NCBI GenBank assembly: GCA_019095985.1
Contig: CM032669.1
Span: 12,860,545-12,924,544 of the forward strand
Direction: 5' to 3'
DNA length: 64,000 bases
Source of the DNA: Streblospio benedicti
Taxonomy: Eukaryota > Annelida > Polychaeta > Spionida > Spionidae
The notes beneath the pieces are model-generated. The model searched no databases. It saw only the letters and a program-made list of their open reading frames with translations, and was not told where the DNA came from. The stretch's first letter is position 1. Each line of letters starts with the position of its first letter. Below, one piece after another: positions 52,901 through 59,098 of this stretch. A program made the translations under genes and the position numbers.

Positions 52901-53040
52901 GTGGTTTGCTCACTAGGTGGCAGAACATTACCGATGACCCGTGGATCTGCTCCCCCTACGGTGTGTTGGAAGCGTCTGGCATCTACAAGCACAACCCGCA
53001 GTGCTGGCCACTGCTGAATGACCTGTGGTTCCACATGTAG
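31956..53040 (+). CDS. SGSH: N-sulfoglucosamine sulfohydrolase (heparan N-sulfatase), disrupted near the 3' end
   Basis: SGSH is a lysosomal sulfatase that removes N-linked sulfate from glucosamine in heparan sulfate. Exons by eye: 31956-32064, 32284-32416, 32877-33010, 33123-33208, 33300-33370, 34510-34610, 38740-38877, 39635-39810, 40202-40298, 43204-43304, 44868-44889 (cut) and 52917-53040. All introns are GT-AG and phases match. Exon 1 gives a hydrophobic leader (ATG 31956, alternative 31962). Motifs present: metal-binding DDAGFES; the formylglycine site SSCSPSR split between exons 2 and 3; [24 protein letters not shown]. The C-terminus [16 protein letters not shown] also fits. Between ITMYYPM (exon 11) and WQNIT the family has about 90-100 residues, roughly human 377-470, which I cannot find; a LINE and a DIRS element occupy the interval. 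As assembled, the allele cannot encode full SGSH. An assembly error or a second intact haplotype remains possible. Confidence 0.85.
32417..34509 (+). other. SGSH introns 2-5
   Basis: Introns of about 460, 112, 91 and 1139 bases. Nothing is recognised in them apart from AT-rich sequence. Confidence 0.5.
34908..35267. mobile_element. Foldback element in SGSH intron 6 with 12-base flanking repeats
   Basis: Inverted arms of 81 bases (34958-35038 and 35175-35255) start AGGGTTTTGATTTAG and differ at only a few positions. AAAGCATGCTTA occurs at 34908-34919 and again at 35256-35267, as a possible target duplication; the left copy sits 38 bases outside the left arm. The central 136 bases are not AT-rich. 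There is no coding region. It resembles a foldback or MITE-type element of unknown family. Confidence 0.6.
35589..35809. mobile_element. Inverted-repeat Penelope-related fragment
   Basis: Arms of about 90 bases (35589-35679 and 35722-35809), inverted, contain CATTGACAGTTT and an AACTGCTGTTGGCATCATCA segment. The order of motifs (GACAGTTTCRSCAACTRCTG, then CATGTCAC, then after the second arm ACACRATGAAC.C.TTCAAG) parallels the arms of the Penelope-like fossil at 29.5-30.1 kb. It is probably another terminal piece of such an element, without its coding part. Confidence 0.5.
35960..36370 (-). repeat. Dispersed repeat in SGSH intron 6 (minus copy)
   Basis: Its complement matches 43690-44220 (plus): CTCTTCTTATG / GTTTTTACTTC, GATTAATTCTGAAAACTT, AAAGAAATATTTCA, TTTAATTGTGTGAAAT and ATATAAGCTAGTGCGAAG-like words occur in the same order. 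The family is unknown and there is no coding potential. Confidence 0.65.
36781..36900 (+). repeat. Short dispersed repeat, copy 1
   Basis: Shares GTTATCTAGTTTTAATCA, CACCGCTG and TTTTGACA with 52188-52340, the sequence that abuts the right end of the DIRS-type element. Family unknown. Confidence 0.55.
37380..38318 (-). pseudogene. COQ5: Intronless COQ5 copy inside SGSH intron 6, opposite strand
   Basis: COQ5 is the mitochondrial C-methyltransferase of ubiquinone synthesis. From ATG at 38318 (context AAGATGG) a leader rich in Arg and Ser is followed by [18 protein letters not shown], the SAM-binding [32 protein letters not shown] and [16 protein letters not shown]. The frame continues to [26 protein letters not shown] and the typical end AAIHSGFKL, stop at 37380. 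Total length of about 312 codons fits the family. One in-frame TGA (37602-37604) falls in the poorly conserved stretch between FSQVTIP and EYSFQV, where two small compensating indels seem to have scrambled a few codons. Vertebrate COQ5 genes have several introns; this copy has none, so a retrocopy is likely, though no poly-A tail or target duplication was seen. It could instead be a functional intronless gene with a sequencing error. Confidence 0.8.
38878..40201 (+). other. SGSH introns 7 and 8
   Basis: AT-rich, with a (TA)n run near 39030. No other feature seen. Confidence 0.5.
41154..41960 (-). mobile_element. Non-LTR retrotransposon 3' end in SGSH intron 9 (same family as 23 kb)
   Basis: Minus-strand pieces read [28 protein letters not shown] and later [20 protein letters not shown] and [20 protein letters not shown], in more than one frame. 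They are followed by a 3' tail sharing CACTCTTACTAACACTATC and CTGTTCTCTTTG with the copy at 22960-23560. It belongs to the CR1/Jockey group, is 5'-truncated and frameshifted. The N gap at 42056 lies just beyond its 5' side. Confidence 0.75.
42056..42155. other. Assembly gap (100 N) in SGSH intron 9
   Basis: Exactly 100 N, a gap of unknown size. SGSH exons on both sides are in order, so the scaffolding across it is plausible. Confidence 0.98.
42300..42776 (-). mobile_element. L2-like LINE 3' end in SGSH intron 9
   Basis: The minus strand encodes [19 protein letters not shown] and [13 protein letters not shown], the C-terminus of L2/CR1-type LINEs. This is followed by the characteristic tail AAGCGCTTTGAGCTATAT and then GCGCTATATAAATAAAG with an ATT-type repeat, as in many animal L2-related 3' ends. 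5'-truncated. Confidence 0.75.
42804..42892. repeat. Long imperfect hairpin in SGSH intron 9
   Basis: Starts GTCGCCAGAGT and ends ACTCTGGCGAC. Inside, CGACATACGTCAGAGTCTC pairs with GAGACTGATGTATGTCG. The stem is about 38 bp with a loop near CACTAAAATGTAC. It may be a small MITE or a structured RNA element. Confidence 0.75.
43680..44300 (+). repeat. Dispersed repeat in SGSH intron 10 (plus copy)
   Basis: Inverted relative to the copy at 35960-36370; see the shared words listed there. The two copies bracket SGSH exons 7-10. Confidence 0.6.
44868..44889 (+). other. SGSH: SGSH exon 11, interrupted after seven codons
   Basis: After a strong acceptor (TTTATTTTCCCAG) the phase-0 codons read ITMYYPM, matching VTMSYPM of human SGSH, which directly follows the residues encoded by exon 10 (HNMHE here, HHE in human). 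The next expected residue is Arg. Instead the sequence becomes GGATTACAACTTAGTTGAAC with tandem TGAAC units, the complement of a LINE 3' tail. Confidence 0.75.
44890..45850 (-). mobile_element. L1/Tx1-like LINE 3' end inserted in SGSH exon 11
   Basis: On the minus strand one frame reads [19 protein letters not shown], then [19 protein letters not shown] shift in frame leads to [20 protein letters not shown] then FFKCP. The pattern FQ.K..HR......CTLC....D..HIFF.CP is the C-terminal zinc-knuckle region of L1/Tx1-clade LINEs. A short AT-rich 3' untranslated region ends in AGTTC tandem units against the exon. The copy is truncated at its 5' side and frameshifted. The 240 bases from 45851 to 46090 carry nothing recognisable and, importantly, not the missing SGSH codons. 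Confidence 0.75.
47003..48682 (+). CDS. DIRS element gag-like protein
   Basis: First frame of the DIRS-type element. It has a proline-rich stretch with repeated Pro-Trp/Pro-Tyr-Gly phrases (about residues 100-190), an acidic helical middle part, and a basic Gly/Gln-rich C-terminus that probably binds nucleic acid. The start is uncertain: the first 40 residues have a different, AT-rich composition, so initiation may be further in. It overlaps the following frame by about 110 bases, an arrangement known in this family. Confidence 0.7.
   Translation: MTLNIFHIFIKQFKVNENFFLLGGQQLGLTSLSLFTASNGVQAEGTSNNQGADQATAEPVNKRLCRDEDAEVQLARYQTLLLEKEAQLEAARRLQNQQAPPAPPVSSVEGPAVVTSTASASEGFNHTFPTWPQGLPPVYPGYSAAGPTFPPWTPMGFHPSPVVGGYPFWGIPPVTDQAPASLPSQPRQGPSMEQAVIEEEKELKARIVEDSSYEERLEMVGDILNIDIPSSNKPGKNFALSVGQGKDGEVIRKLPASGGFQERLDSFLNELTAGEGSKRSQNQRNRDAFPVGKYPPRQKPKMSFYEIAERPWLAEAARHQKGLYNTSLYRSKAQPPYSVTGEQLMDWETMGRENLSILSHVDHFVAAGSRLFELLHDLIERGEELDREMLWNLSRQGICMMHSSGMAVQDLVKGASHLVGETLVTRRDAWLKDMKPNLSEEHLEKLRFSSLNCEQLFEEEVLAEAKEAASKKKEDASQAKMLSAMTNVAKSVSSNPSPHKKLPLSSFTKGKQGQQGGKPPFQGRAPQEEGQRRDYQGGSHQGGKGRFNKSKLSKFQSRK
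48573..50726 (+). CDS. DIRS element reverse transcriptase / RNase H
   Basis: Second frame of the element. The reverse transcriptase shows [16 protein letters not shown], the [14 protein letters not shown] motif, [11 protein letters not shown] and the catalytic FQYLDDW. The RNase H follows ([46 protein letters not shown]). After it, a segment [14 protein letters not shown] ... [17 protein letters not shown] matches the region downstream of RNase H in DIRS elements that is often annotated as a Dam-type methyltransferase. The N-terminus is uncertain because it overlaps the gag-like frame. Confidence 0.8.
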   Translation: MPLKKRGSDATTKEEVTKEGRDASTSRSSPSSSPGNDYPLGGRLHFFWRRWEELGADYWVVRILREGYRLDFTEDPPLTRERILDSTPRDPLKFSAMQDLLKDLCAKDVVEDVTHENTPGFFGRFFMVPKKSGEYRGILDLSALNNYIRKERFKMDTAESIREQLRQGDWVISLDLKDAYYHIPVHRGYRRFLRLCFKGRVLQFKALVMGLTSSPRVFTRVIKAVREVLHRQDIPIFQYLDDWISHAPSQARMTQNTQRIIQLVTELGFVLNWEKSELTPTQRFTYLSYNFDLVSGTVRPTEERWQKLQLKLTTLLQEKHCTAQQWQSLLGLLTSTEKLVRLGLLHTRGVQVGLLNQWSPFRGDPKARVIVLPEVVNSLKWWTQRDNVMKGVPLVPVPPEHQVFSDSSVTGWGGHWNGQEAHGTWNQEESQLHINVLELLAVWEVLKVFVDQLRGATVMAVSDNATTVAYIKRQGGTRSKDLLRVTLELFKWLEENQITLKCRHIPGKLNVLADGLSRQGQIIPTEWSLHPQVLIQVFKTWETPLVDLFATCHNFKLPMYVSPVPDPRAWGVDALSLSWDNLLAYAFPPTAILSKVLLKLQSHQCELILIAPCWPKQRWFPLLLELLVDHPRRLPISQKLLRQPRSSLFHNNPSMLDLHAWRLSSNPTSIEVFRQKLQKEWQQHRSHQASRSMTANGGTSVIGVLEGNQILSIPLQQ
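50500..51622 (+). CDS. DIRS element tyrosine recombinase
   Basis: Third frame, overlapping the previous one. The recognisable part begins near 50500. It has an N-terminal SAM-like DNA-binding domain ([32 protein letters not shown]) and the catalytic domain with the family tetrad: Arg in [13 protein letters not shown], His-x-x-Arg in [12 protein letters not shown], and Tyr in [11 protein letters not shown]. The enzyme inserts a circular DNA copy without target duplication. The upstream limit is not set, because the open frame extends far upstream as a shadow of the reverse transcriptase. Confidence 0.8.
52188..52372 (+). repeat. Short dispersed repeat, copy 2, abutting the DIRS element
   Basis: Relative of 36781-36900. 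It also holds a GGCCGGTTTAGGC...TTTGAGGG unit twice in tandem (about 52307 and 52343). Because it touches the right end of the DIRS element, the element may have inserted next to or into it. Confidence 0.55.
52917..53040 (+). other. SGSH: SGSH last exon
   Basis: After a CACTAG acceptor, one base completes the incoming codon and the exon reads [18 protein letters not shown], then [15 protein letters not shown] and a TAG stop. Human SGSH ends WQWETHDPWVCAPDGVLE...PQCQPLHNEL, so the match is clear. The preceding 720 bases hold none of the missing middle segment. Confidence 0.85.
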
Positions 53041-54079
53041 GCTTCCGCATGGGTTAAAAAAGACACACAGCCGTTTTCGAGCCAATATCAACTATACAAG
53101 TGACACAGTGTAGATTAATTATACGTGGACAGGATGCATACCAATAGTTCTTCTAAACTGAAATTATGTCTATACGTGAAGCTAGAATGTTGTGGAGAGT
53201 CTTACAAAGTGGCTACTGTTTATTAAGATTGCATAAGCAAGGAATCAGACCGTTTTCACACTTCATCGATATTGACTTTAAAACAAGTTGTATTGTTGAT
53301 TGATTATTTAAATATAAACATTCCTGAAGTGGAATATGCTTAATGTACTTCTTCCCGGTGCTAAGGACAGTTTGCAGTTATAGTTTTTGATTCATATAGA
53401 AGTCAATCACATCTGTTTTACATTTATTGCATTTAATTGTTTTACCTATTCAGAAATGATATGAATACATTTACGTAATAGCTATATAAGTCATTTTTGG
53501 TAAAGCTCAATGCATATCCAATTTAGTCATTAGAAGGGTAAATGAAAGTTGTTAAATTTATTGCTCATGTAGTACAAGGGTTATTTATAGAAAAGAAAGA
53601 TAAATTTCAGTGCTGATTTGATAGATGTAAACTTTATTTCCTGCCTATAAATTGCTACTACTTATGTGATGTGCAGCGGAACGCATGAAAATGTGAGTCA
53701 ACGCCGGGCGCGTTGGAAAATCACCCATTTCCAGAATGCATCAAATTTGCCATGGACACACATTGATGACTCTGGATATTTTAAGTATTTACACTAGGAA
53801 AGCAACTGTATTGGATGGGAATGTGTCTGGGTTGTGTTTGATAATTATGAAAGATTTCATAGTATTTTTCTGTGCTTTTTGTAAAAATGTGATGCAAATT
53901 GCTTCATTTACACATATGAAAGAGTGTAAGGACTGTGTAACTATATTTTTGATGAGTCTGTAGTCTGTATGTACATTGAATATAAAACACATATTAATAT
54001 ATTGTGTGGCTTTGTTGCCTAATGTTCATAAACATAAAGCAGTCCCAGGAAACCAATATTTAGATTTTTATAAACATTT
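53041..54079. other. SGSH 3' untranslated region and intergenic DNA
   Basis: No further gene is seen. A clear AATAAA signal close to the stop was not found. Confidence 0.5.
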
Positions 54080-54430
54080 ACCGTATTCGTTCTTATAAGT
54101 GCACCTGCCCCATTAAGCGCACCCTCCTGTTTATACAGATTGAATTTAACAGATCTTGCTCTTTTTTTGCAAAGATTTCACTTACTTGACGCCATATTGT
54201 TAGATTAACACGCCGGTATTATTCGGATAACCACATAACCACGCGGGGCATGTGAAATTATGTTCGCGGTTTATACATGTTGACATTTAAACGTTCAAAG
54301 CGAGCAATAAAAGAAAAAATATATGAACCACAAAAAATTGTTGGGGTGTGCTTATTGTTTTCATTGTTATGTTTTTTCTTGAAATTTGTTTTTCATAAGC
54401 GCACTGTGCGCTTATTAGAACAAATACGGT
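54080..54430. mobile_element. MITE with about 25-bp terminal inverted repeats
   Basis: The left end ACCGTATTCGTTCTTATAAG (then TGC) pairs with the right end GCGCTTATTAGAACAAATAC (then GGT), with two or three differences. It is 351 bases long and non-coding. Elements with ACCGTATTT...TAATAAGCGC ends are widespread in marine invertebrates, by my recollection; the superfamily is uncertain. Confidence 0.65.
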
Positions 54431-54475
54431 GTTATATTTTTCAAAATACTATGAAATTAAAACATCATATCAAGT

Positions 54476-55200
54476 AATGCAAACATTTTTCTTCATAATA
54501 TTGGTATTCCATCATAATGAACTCATCCAGTCATATCAAGTAATATTGATATCATGTCATATAAATATAGCAACTAAATTTCCAATTTTTATATTCTCAC
54601 ATAATTTGCATCTACATATGCATAAATAGTGTTTTTTGCTTCAGGTTCTGTACAAACAAATTAACGTGATATATTTTTGTTGCCAGACACTTTGCAAGCA
54701 AATTCATAATAGAATCGTTTCTTTTATGTGAACAGAAACACTAAAAAAGAGCATACACTATAAAAGCTACCTACGGATCGTGATAAACCTCATGATTTAG
54801 GTGTAAAATACATAGAATTATCCTACTCAGAATGTTATGTTGTCTTTGAGTGGGAAAGGCGAACAGGATCAGTTGATCAAGTGTCTACATCTAAGAAAAG
54901 TGAATTCTGAAACCTAAAGTAGGAGGAAAAGCACATTACATTTTCTTTTTATAGTGACAAAAGGTGTCGAGTTGAATATTCACCACAAAATTCATGCCCC
55001 TAAACATTTCTCCCATAATTATTTATGTAACAATCTATCTATGTGATAGTACAATGTAAACGTTTTTCCAAGTGTACATGCATCAATTATGGTTCTTGAA
55101 AGTCCTTGTGTCAATGTTCGTTTTTAAATCTCTCCCGGCCGTAGTCCGTAGGGGAGATTTCTAGCTTTGCTTCTGTCCGCATCCGTCCGTTCGTCCGGCC
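54476..55200 (+). repeat. Long inverted repeat, left copy
   Basis: Matches the complement of 63225-64000 over about 720 bases with small indels; for example ATGCATAAATAGTGTTT, CAGACACTTTGCAAGCAAAT, ATCAGTTGATCAAGT and TTCTAGCTTTGCTTCTGTCC. It ends after a hairpin (55126-55160) and a CCGTC-rich run. It may extend left past 54476, since the other copy runs off the window edge. Confidence 0.85.
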
Positions 55201-56232
55201 TGACCTGGGATCCTTGTCACCTTAGATACAGTACAGTACACCCATGTCACCTTTTTTGTGCATGTCACCTTACCGTGACGAGGACAGGGGCTTAAAACGT
55301 CGCAAATTATCCAAAACCCCCAATAAATCGATAATCTCCTCTAAGGTGACAGAAAATGGAAGGACGGTCCGTGTCCATCCGAATAAATGAAACTCCATGG
55401 CAGAATTTAATGCAATTCATTGTTTTCTTCTCTTTCAACCGTTAATAAAGGGTGCAGATTATTAATCTCTGAAAGTTTCTTTTCTATCTCAGTTCTCTTT
55501 ATCTTTGTTATGTTTATCTTTTTTATTTTAGTAAAGTAGTAATTTAGTTAAAAACTCTTATCAATTCCCAATCAATGTTTTTGTATACTAGTATCAATGA
55601 TTGTATTCTGCGCCTAGAGGGTGCTTGGTTGCATACTGCTATAAATACTAATATGCTTCATCCTTTTTCTATATAATAATTTAATGTACTCTTTATGCCA
55701 ATGTATACTTCTATTTTGTCAATTTATTCTTTAAATATTTCTGTTTTGGTCCACCATGGAAATAAGTTAATGAATATATTTATATTCAAACTTTGTGGTG
55801 TCAACCAATTTATAATTACACATGTATTTGTACTAGTCAATTGTTTGTTTAGTTTTTAAATATATTTCCTATTCTGTTTGTGGGTGTAAAGTGTAATTAT
55901 AAATAAATCATATTATATCATATCATTGCTCTTGTTCTTGGAGTCTTAGTGGACTGGGCTTTAGGTGAATGCATTATGAACAAATCTTAAATGTTAGTAA
56001 ATAAGAGTTTTTACATCGGAAGTGCGCTATGTTGTAAAATATATTATTGTAGATAGAAGTGTATAATTGTAATCACATACAATTGTCCATACTTCATAAA
56101 TACTTTTCTTATATAATGGTACAAATTAGAGTTTTACAAATAAGAGTTACATTTTTTAAAACTAATCCAAATGATAAGGGGAAGTCGATATATGGATCAC
56201 CTTGTTGATATGAAGTGAAAATAAACTCATAA
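55201..56232. other. Non-coding stretch upstream of the FEM1-like frame
   Basis: No ankyrin-repeat exon or other coding sequence is visible here, although the N-terminal half of FEM1 would be expected upstream. GTCACCTTA-type words recur near 55215-55270. Confidence 0.5.
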
Positions 56233-56274
56233 AAAGCCGTTATTCAATCTAGAATACTTTGCTTGGAAGAAGAG

Positions 56275-57252
56275 ATGGATGAAATGGCCACTGATCCCGA
56301 GGCCATGTACATGCAGTCTATTAATGATCTTATGAGAGAGGGAAATCTTGGATCCGCTCACAGAGATGTTGTGTTTGGGCTCATATATCGTGGAGCTGTG
56401 TATGCAGGAACACACAGATATCAGAAATGTGTCACGGTTTGGAAATTTGCATTTAATCTAAGCCTTAAGAACCATGAAGCACTGAATGATGAGTATATTT
56501 TCATTCTTCAATCTTTGACGCAACTCTTCTGGGAAATATTTGAGAAGTACTCAGTAGGATTTACCAGTGACCAGGTGCAGTTTGATGACATTCTGGAGGT
56601 ATTTCAGATGTCAATCATTAAGTTAAGATTCGCGCGTGACAATCTAGTGCGTCCGTTACGTCAGCATCAAACGGAAGAATATGATAACATCATTCTTCTA
56701 GTGCTACACCTCGTCAACCTCCTCACTAGAATACCAAAAAGTGAGGCTAACACGTTCAAGTTCAAGCAGTCCTTGTACCAACTCATCAAGGCCAATATTG
56801 TGAACTTGGTTGGGAAATCTTTTCTACATTGTGCAATTGTTAAAGATACATCAATCATTTCAGGCGAGTTTTACTCAAAGTTCCCAAGTGCAACTGTTGT
56901 TGAGGTGCTGTTGGAATGTGGGGCCGACCCAAACGTCATGGACCATGACGGAAACACCCCTTTACATGTGGCAACAGAAATTTTGAAACAAAACTTAGAT
57001 GATGTAGATGAAGCAAAAGCTGATCTTGAAGCAGTTGTCAATCACTTGTTGAGCGGTGGCGCTCATGCGGATGTTATGAACAGTTCTAGAGTTAATGCTG
57101 CCAAAGTATTATCAGGCCTTCTGCCAGATTTCCGTTTGCTTGACCATGTAACCTTGAAATGCCTAGCAGCAAGAGCTGTGAAAGATTATAAAATTCCTTA
57201 TAGTGAAAGTGATGTGCCTGTTTCATTGATACCTTTTCTGGATATTCACTAA
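56275..57252 (+). CDS. FEM1-like protein, C-terminal half only
   Basis: FEM1 proteins are substrate receptors of CUL2-RING ubiquitin ligases. The frame (Met at 56275; open upstream to 56233) matches the last 330 or so residues of FEM1B/FEM1C: a TPR-like start with IYRGAVYAGTHRYQKCVTVW, a helical middle, an ankyrin pair with LLECGADPNVMDHDGNTPLH and LLSGGAHADVMN, and the C-terminal HVTLKCLAARAV followed by VPVSLIPFLDIH. The last motif corresponds to the Cul2-box position of FEM1B (IPRTLEEFVGFH). Full-length FEM1 is about 620 residues; the N-terminal ankyrin domain that reads C-terminal degrons is absent and was not found upstream. The single long exon fits FEM1 genes with a large last exon, a retrocopy fragment, or a stand-alone gene that could bind CUL2 without a degron pocket. 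There are no disabling changes in the frame. Confidence 0.8.
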   Translation: MDEMATDPEAMYMQSINDLMREGNLGSAHRDVVFGLIYRGAVYAGTHRYQKCVTVWKFAFNLSLKNHEALNDEYIFILQSLTQLFWEIFEKYSVGFTSDQVQFDDILEVFQMSIIKLRFARDNLVRPLRQHQTEEYDNIILLVLHLVNLLTRIPKSEANTFKFKQSLYQLIKANIVNLVGKSFLHCAIVKDTSIISGEFYSKFPSATVVEVLLECGADPNVMDHDGNTPLHVATEILKQNLDDVDEAKADLEAVVNHLLSGGAHADVMNSSRVNAAKVLSGLLPDFRLLDHVTLKCLAARAVKDYKIPYSESDVPVSLIPFLDIH

Positions 57253-57593
57253 ATGTAGCTTATATGTTGAAAATATGCTGTGAGAATAATGATAGGGTAA
57301 TTTATTAATATTATTTAATTTAGTCACTTTATATGAATATAAGGAACCGGTATGTTTTTTTCTGTTTTTTTTTTCTGTCCTTTATTTTGTTTATTTATTT
57401 ATTTTTGTAATGGGTGAAAAGAATAGACTGTAAGTTGCTGCATACAATTGATCATTGTAGTGGTGCAATTCGTTGAGTGTCTTTTCTGTGATGTATTATG
57501 GATGTTAATATAATTTCATATGTTTAAATTTTGTTTTGTATTATGAAGCAGTGTCCAATATGTTTTGGTTTTGTTTGTTTAAGCAATGTCCAG

Positions 57594-57599
57594 AATAAA
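57594..57599 (+). terminator. Polyadenylation signal of the FEM1-like gene
   Basis: AATAAA about 340 bases after the stop, followed by a GT/T-rich region. It is the first canonical signal downstream. A further A-rich stretch with AATAAA lies near 57955. Confidence 0.45.
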
Positions 57600-57604
57600 T
57601 ACAG

Positions 57605-58494
57605 TATGTTGAAAATATGCAAGCTGTGGTAAATAACATTTGTGTTCATTAGTCACTGTATATATGTGTTGGTTGTGAATTCCTGCATATTTGGGTTGTA
57701 CCATTTTACAACAGTATAGTACATATAAACTCCAATCATTGTATACATCATAATGTCATCATACCAATATAATGAAATATGCAATTGGTGTGTTTTTGCA
57801 CATGTTTTGTGACCTTATTCGTAAAAATTAATCTCATTTAGTATGTGAAAAATGTATTTGACCCCTTTATACGATGAAATAATTGTGCTATGAATGTAGA
57901 ATTGTAGATGATGATTAACTTGTTCTGAAGTTATAAAAAAAGAAAGTTAAAAAAAAATAAAAAAATACTTGTGATTGAGCAACAAATTAAGTGCTTGAAT
58001 TCTTGTCAATTAGTGATCTGATTGAAGTGGAGATTGAAAGGCAAGACTTCTTAATTTACAGACCACTGGCCTGGTCTGAATGTCTATTGCTTGAAGTTGC
58101 TTGTTTTTTGTAGAGTAGTGAACTGACTAACTTAGAGGTGAAATTTATGTAATTGGGATTTCCATAAGCAATATGAGATCTCAATATTTTTGGAGGGTTT
58201 TCAAATTAATTTCAAGAATATTCAATATTTCAAGTAAATTGTAAAGTCGTGAGATCAAAACTTGGATCAAGACTATAAACCAGACATTTACATTATTTTA
58301 TTAGAATATTATTTCAGTTTCTGTTTTTATTTTCATTCTGCCCCATTACAATAATAAAATATCAATGATAGATAAAATATTGCAAGTTTATGCATACGTG
58401 TATTTTTGGTAGCAATATAAAAGTCTAATTATTTCTGATTTATATTTCATATTTTGCAATCATATCAACAGGGGTTGGGGTTTTTCCTATACCT
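57605..58494. other. Non-coding stretch
   Basis: AT-rich 3' flank of the FEM1-like gene with no other feature recognised. Confidence 0.4.
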
Positions 58495-59098
58495 TTATGT
58501 GTAGTCACTGATCTCGGTGAATTGGCACTGCTTGTCGGGGGGTAGAATCCACTGAGAACTTCCGTGGGTAGTCATCAGCTGGTAGTCATCAGTAAATCCC
58601 AATGCTTTTCTGATATATTCTTTTTCCTCAGTACAGTCCTGCGATTCAGTCACAACTGATTCTGCTCTGTGGAAAAGTGTCCTAACCAATCTGCGTTTGT
58701 ACTCTGTAGGATGGTTACTATTAAAATTCAAATATTGGCCCGTATGTGTCTGTTTTCTGTATACTTTACATTTGATCTGGCCTTTCTGCATACTGGCGCC
58801 TTAAAATAGTATGAGTGTCATCCACTTAACGTTTCCACCATCTCGGAGGGTCAAGGGCTATAGCCAGTGCCTTCTGTTCAAAATCTTCTAAGTAGATATT
58901 ACAGACGATGGGTGAGACAGGAGACCCCATTGCTGCGCCACGAATTTGCAAGTAAAACTTTCCTTGAAAAAGAAAATATGTACAACAACAGCTTGTTAAT
59001 CCTGTAGTATTGTTCACACTTTTATGTTTGTAGTATTGACAGTCGGAGGAAGCCCAAAGTATGGGTGAAAGCTTAAAAGGTTTCTTGTATATATCCAT
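58495..59098 (-). mobile_element. Penelope-like element reverse-transcriptase fossil
   Basis: Minus-strand pieces match the Penelope-like reverse transcriptase: YLQIRGAAMGSPVSPIVCNI and YLEDFEQKALA upstream, and VYRKQTHTGQYLNFNSNHP downstream. It is broken and lacks the rest of the element. It is not clearly the same copy as the endonuclease piece at 29.5-30.1 kb. Confidence 0.8.
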
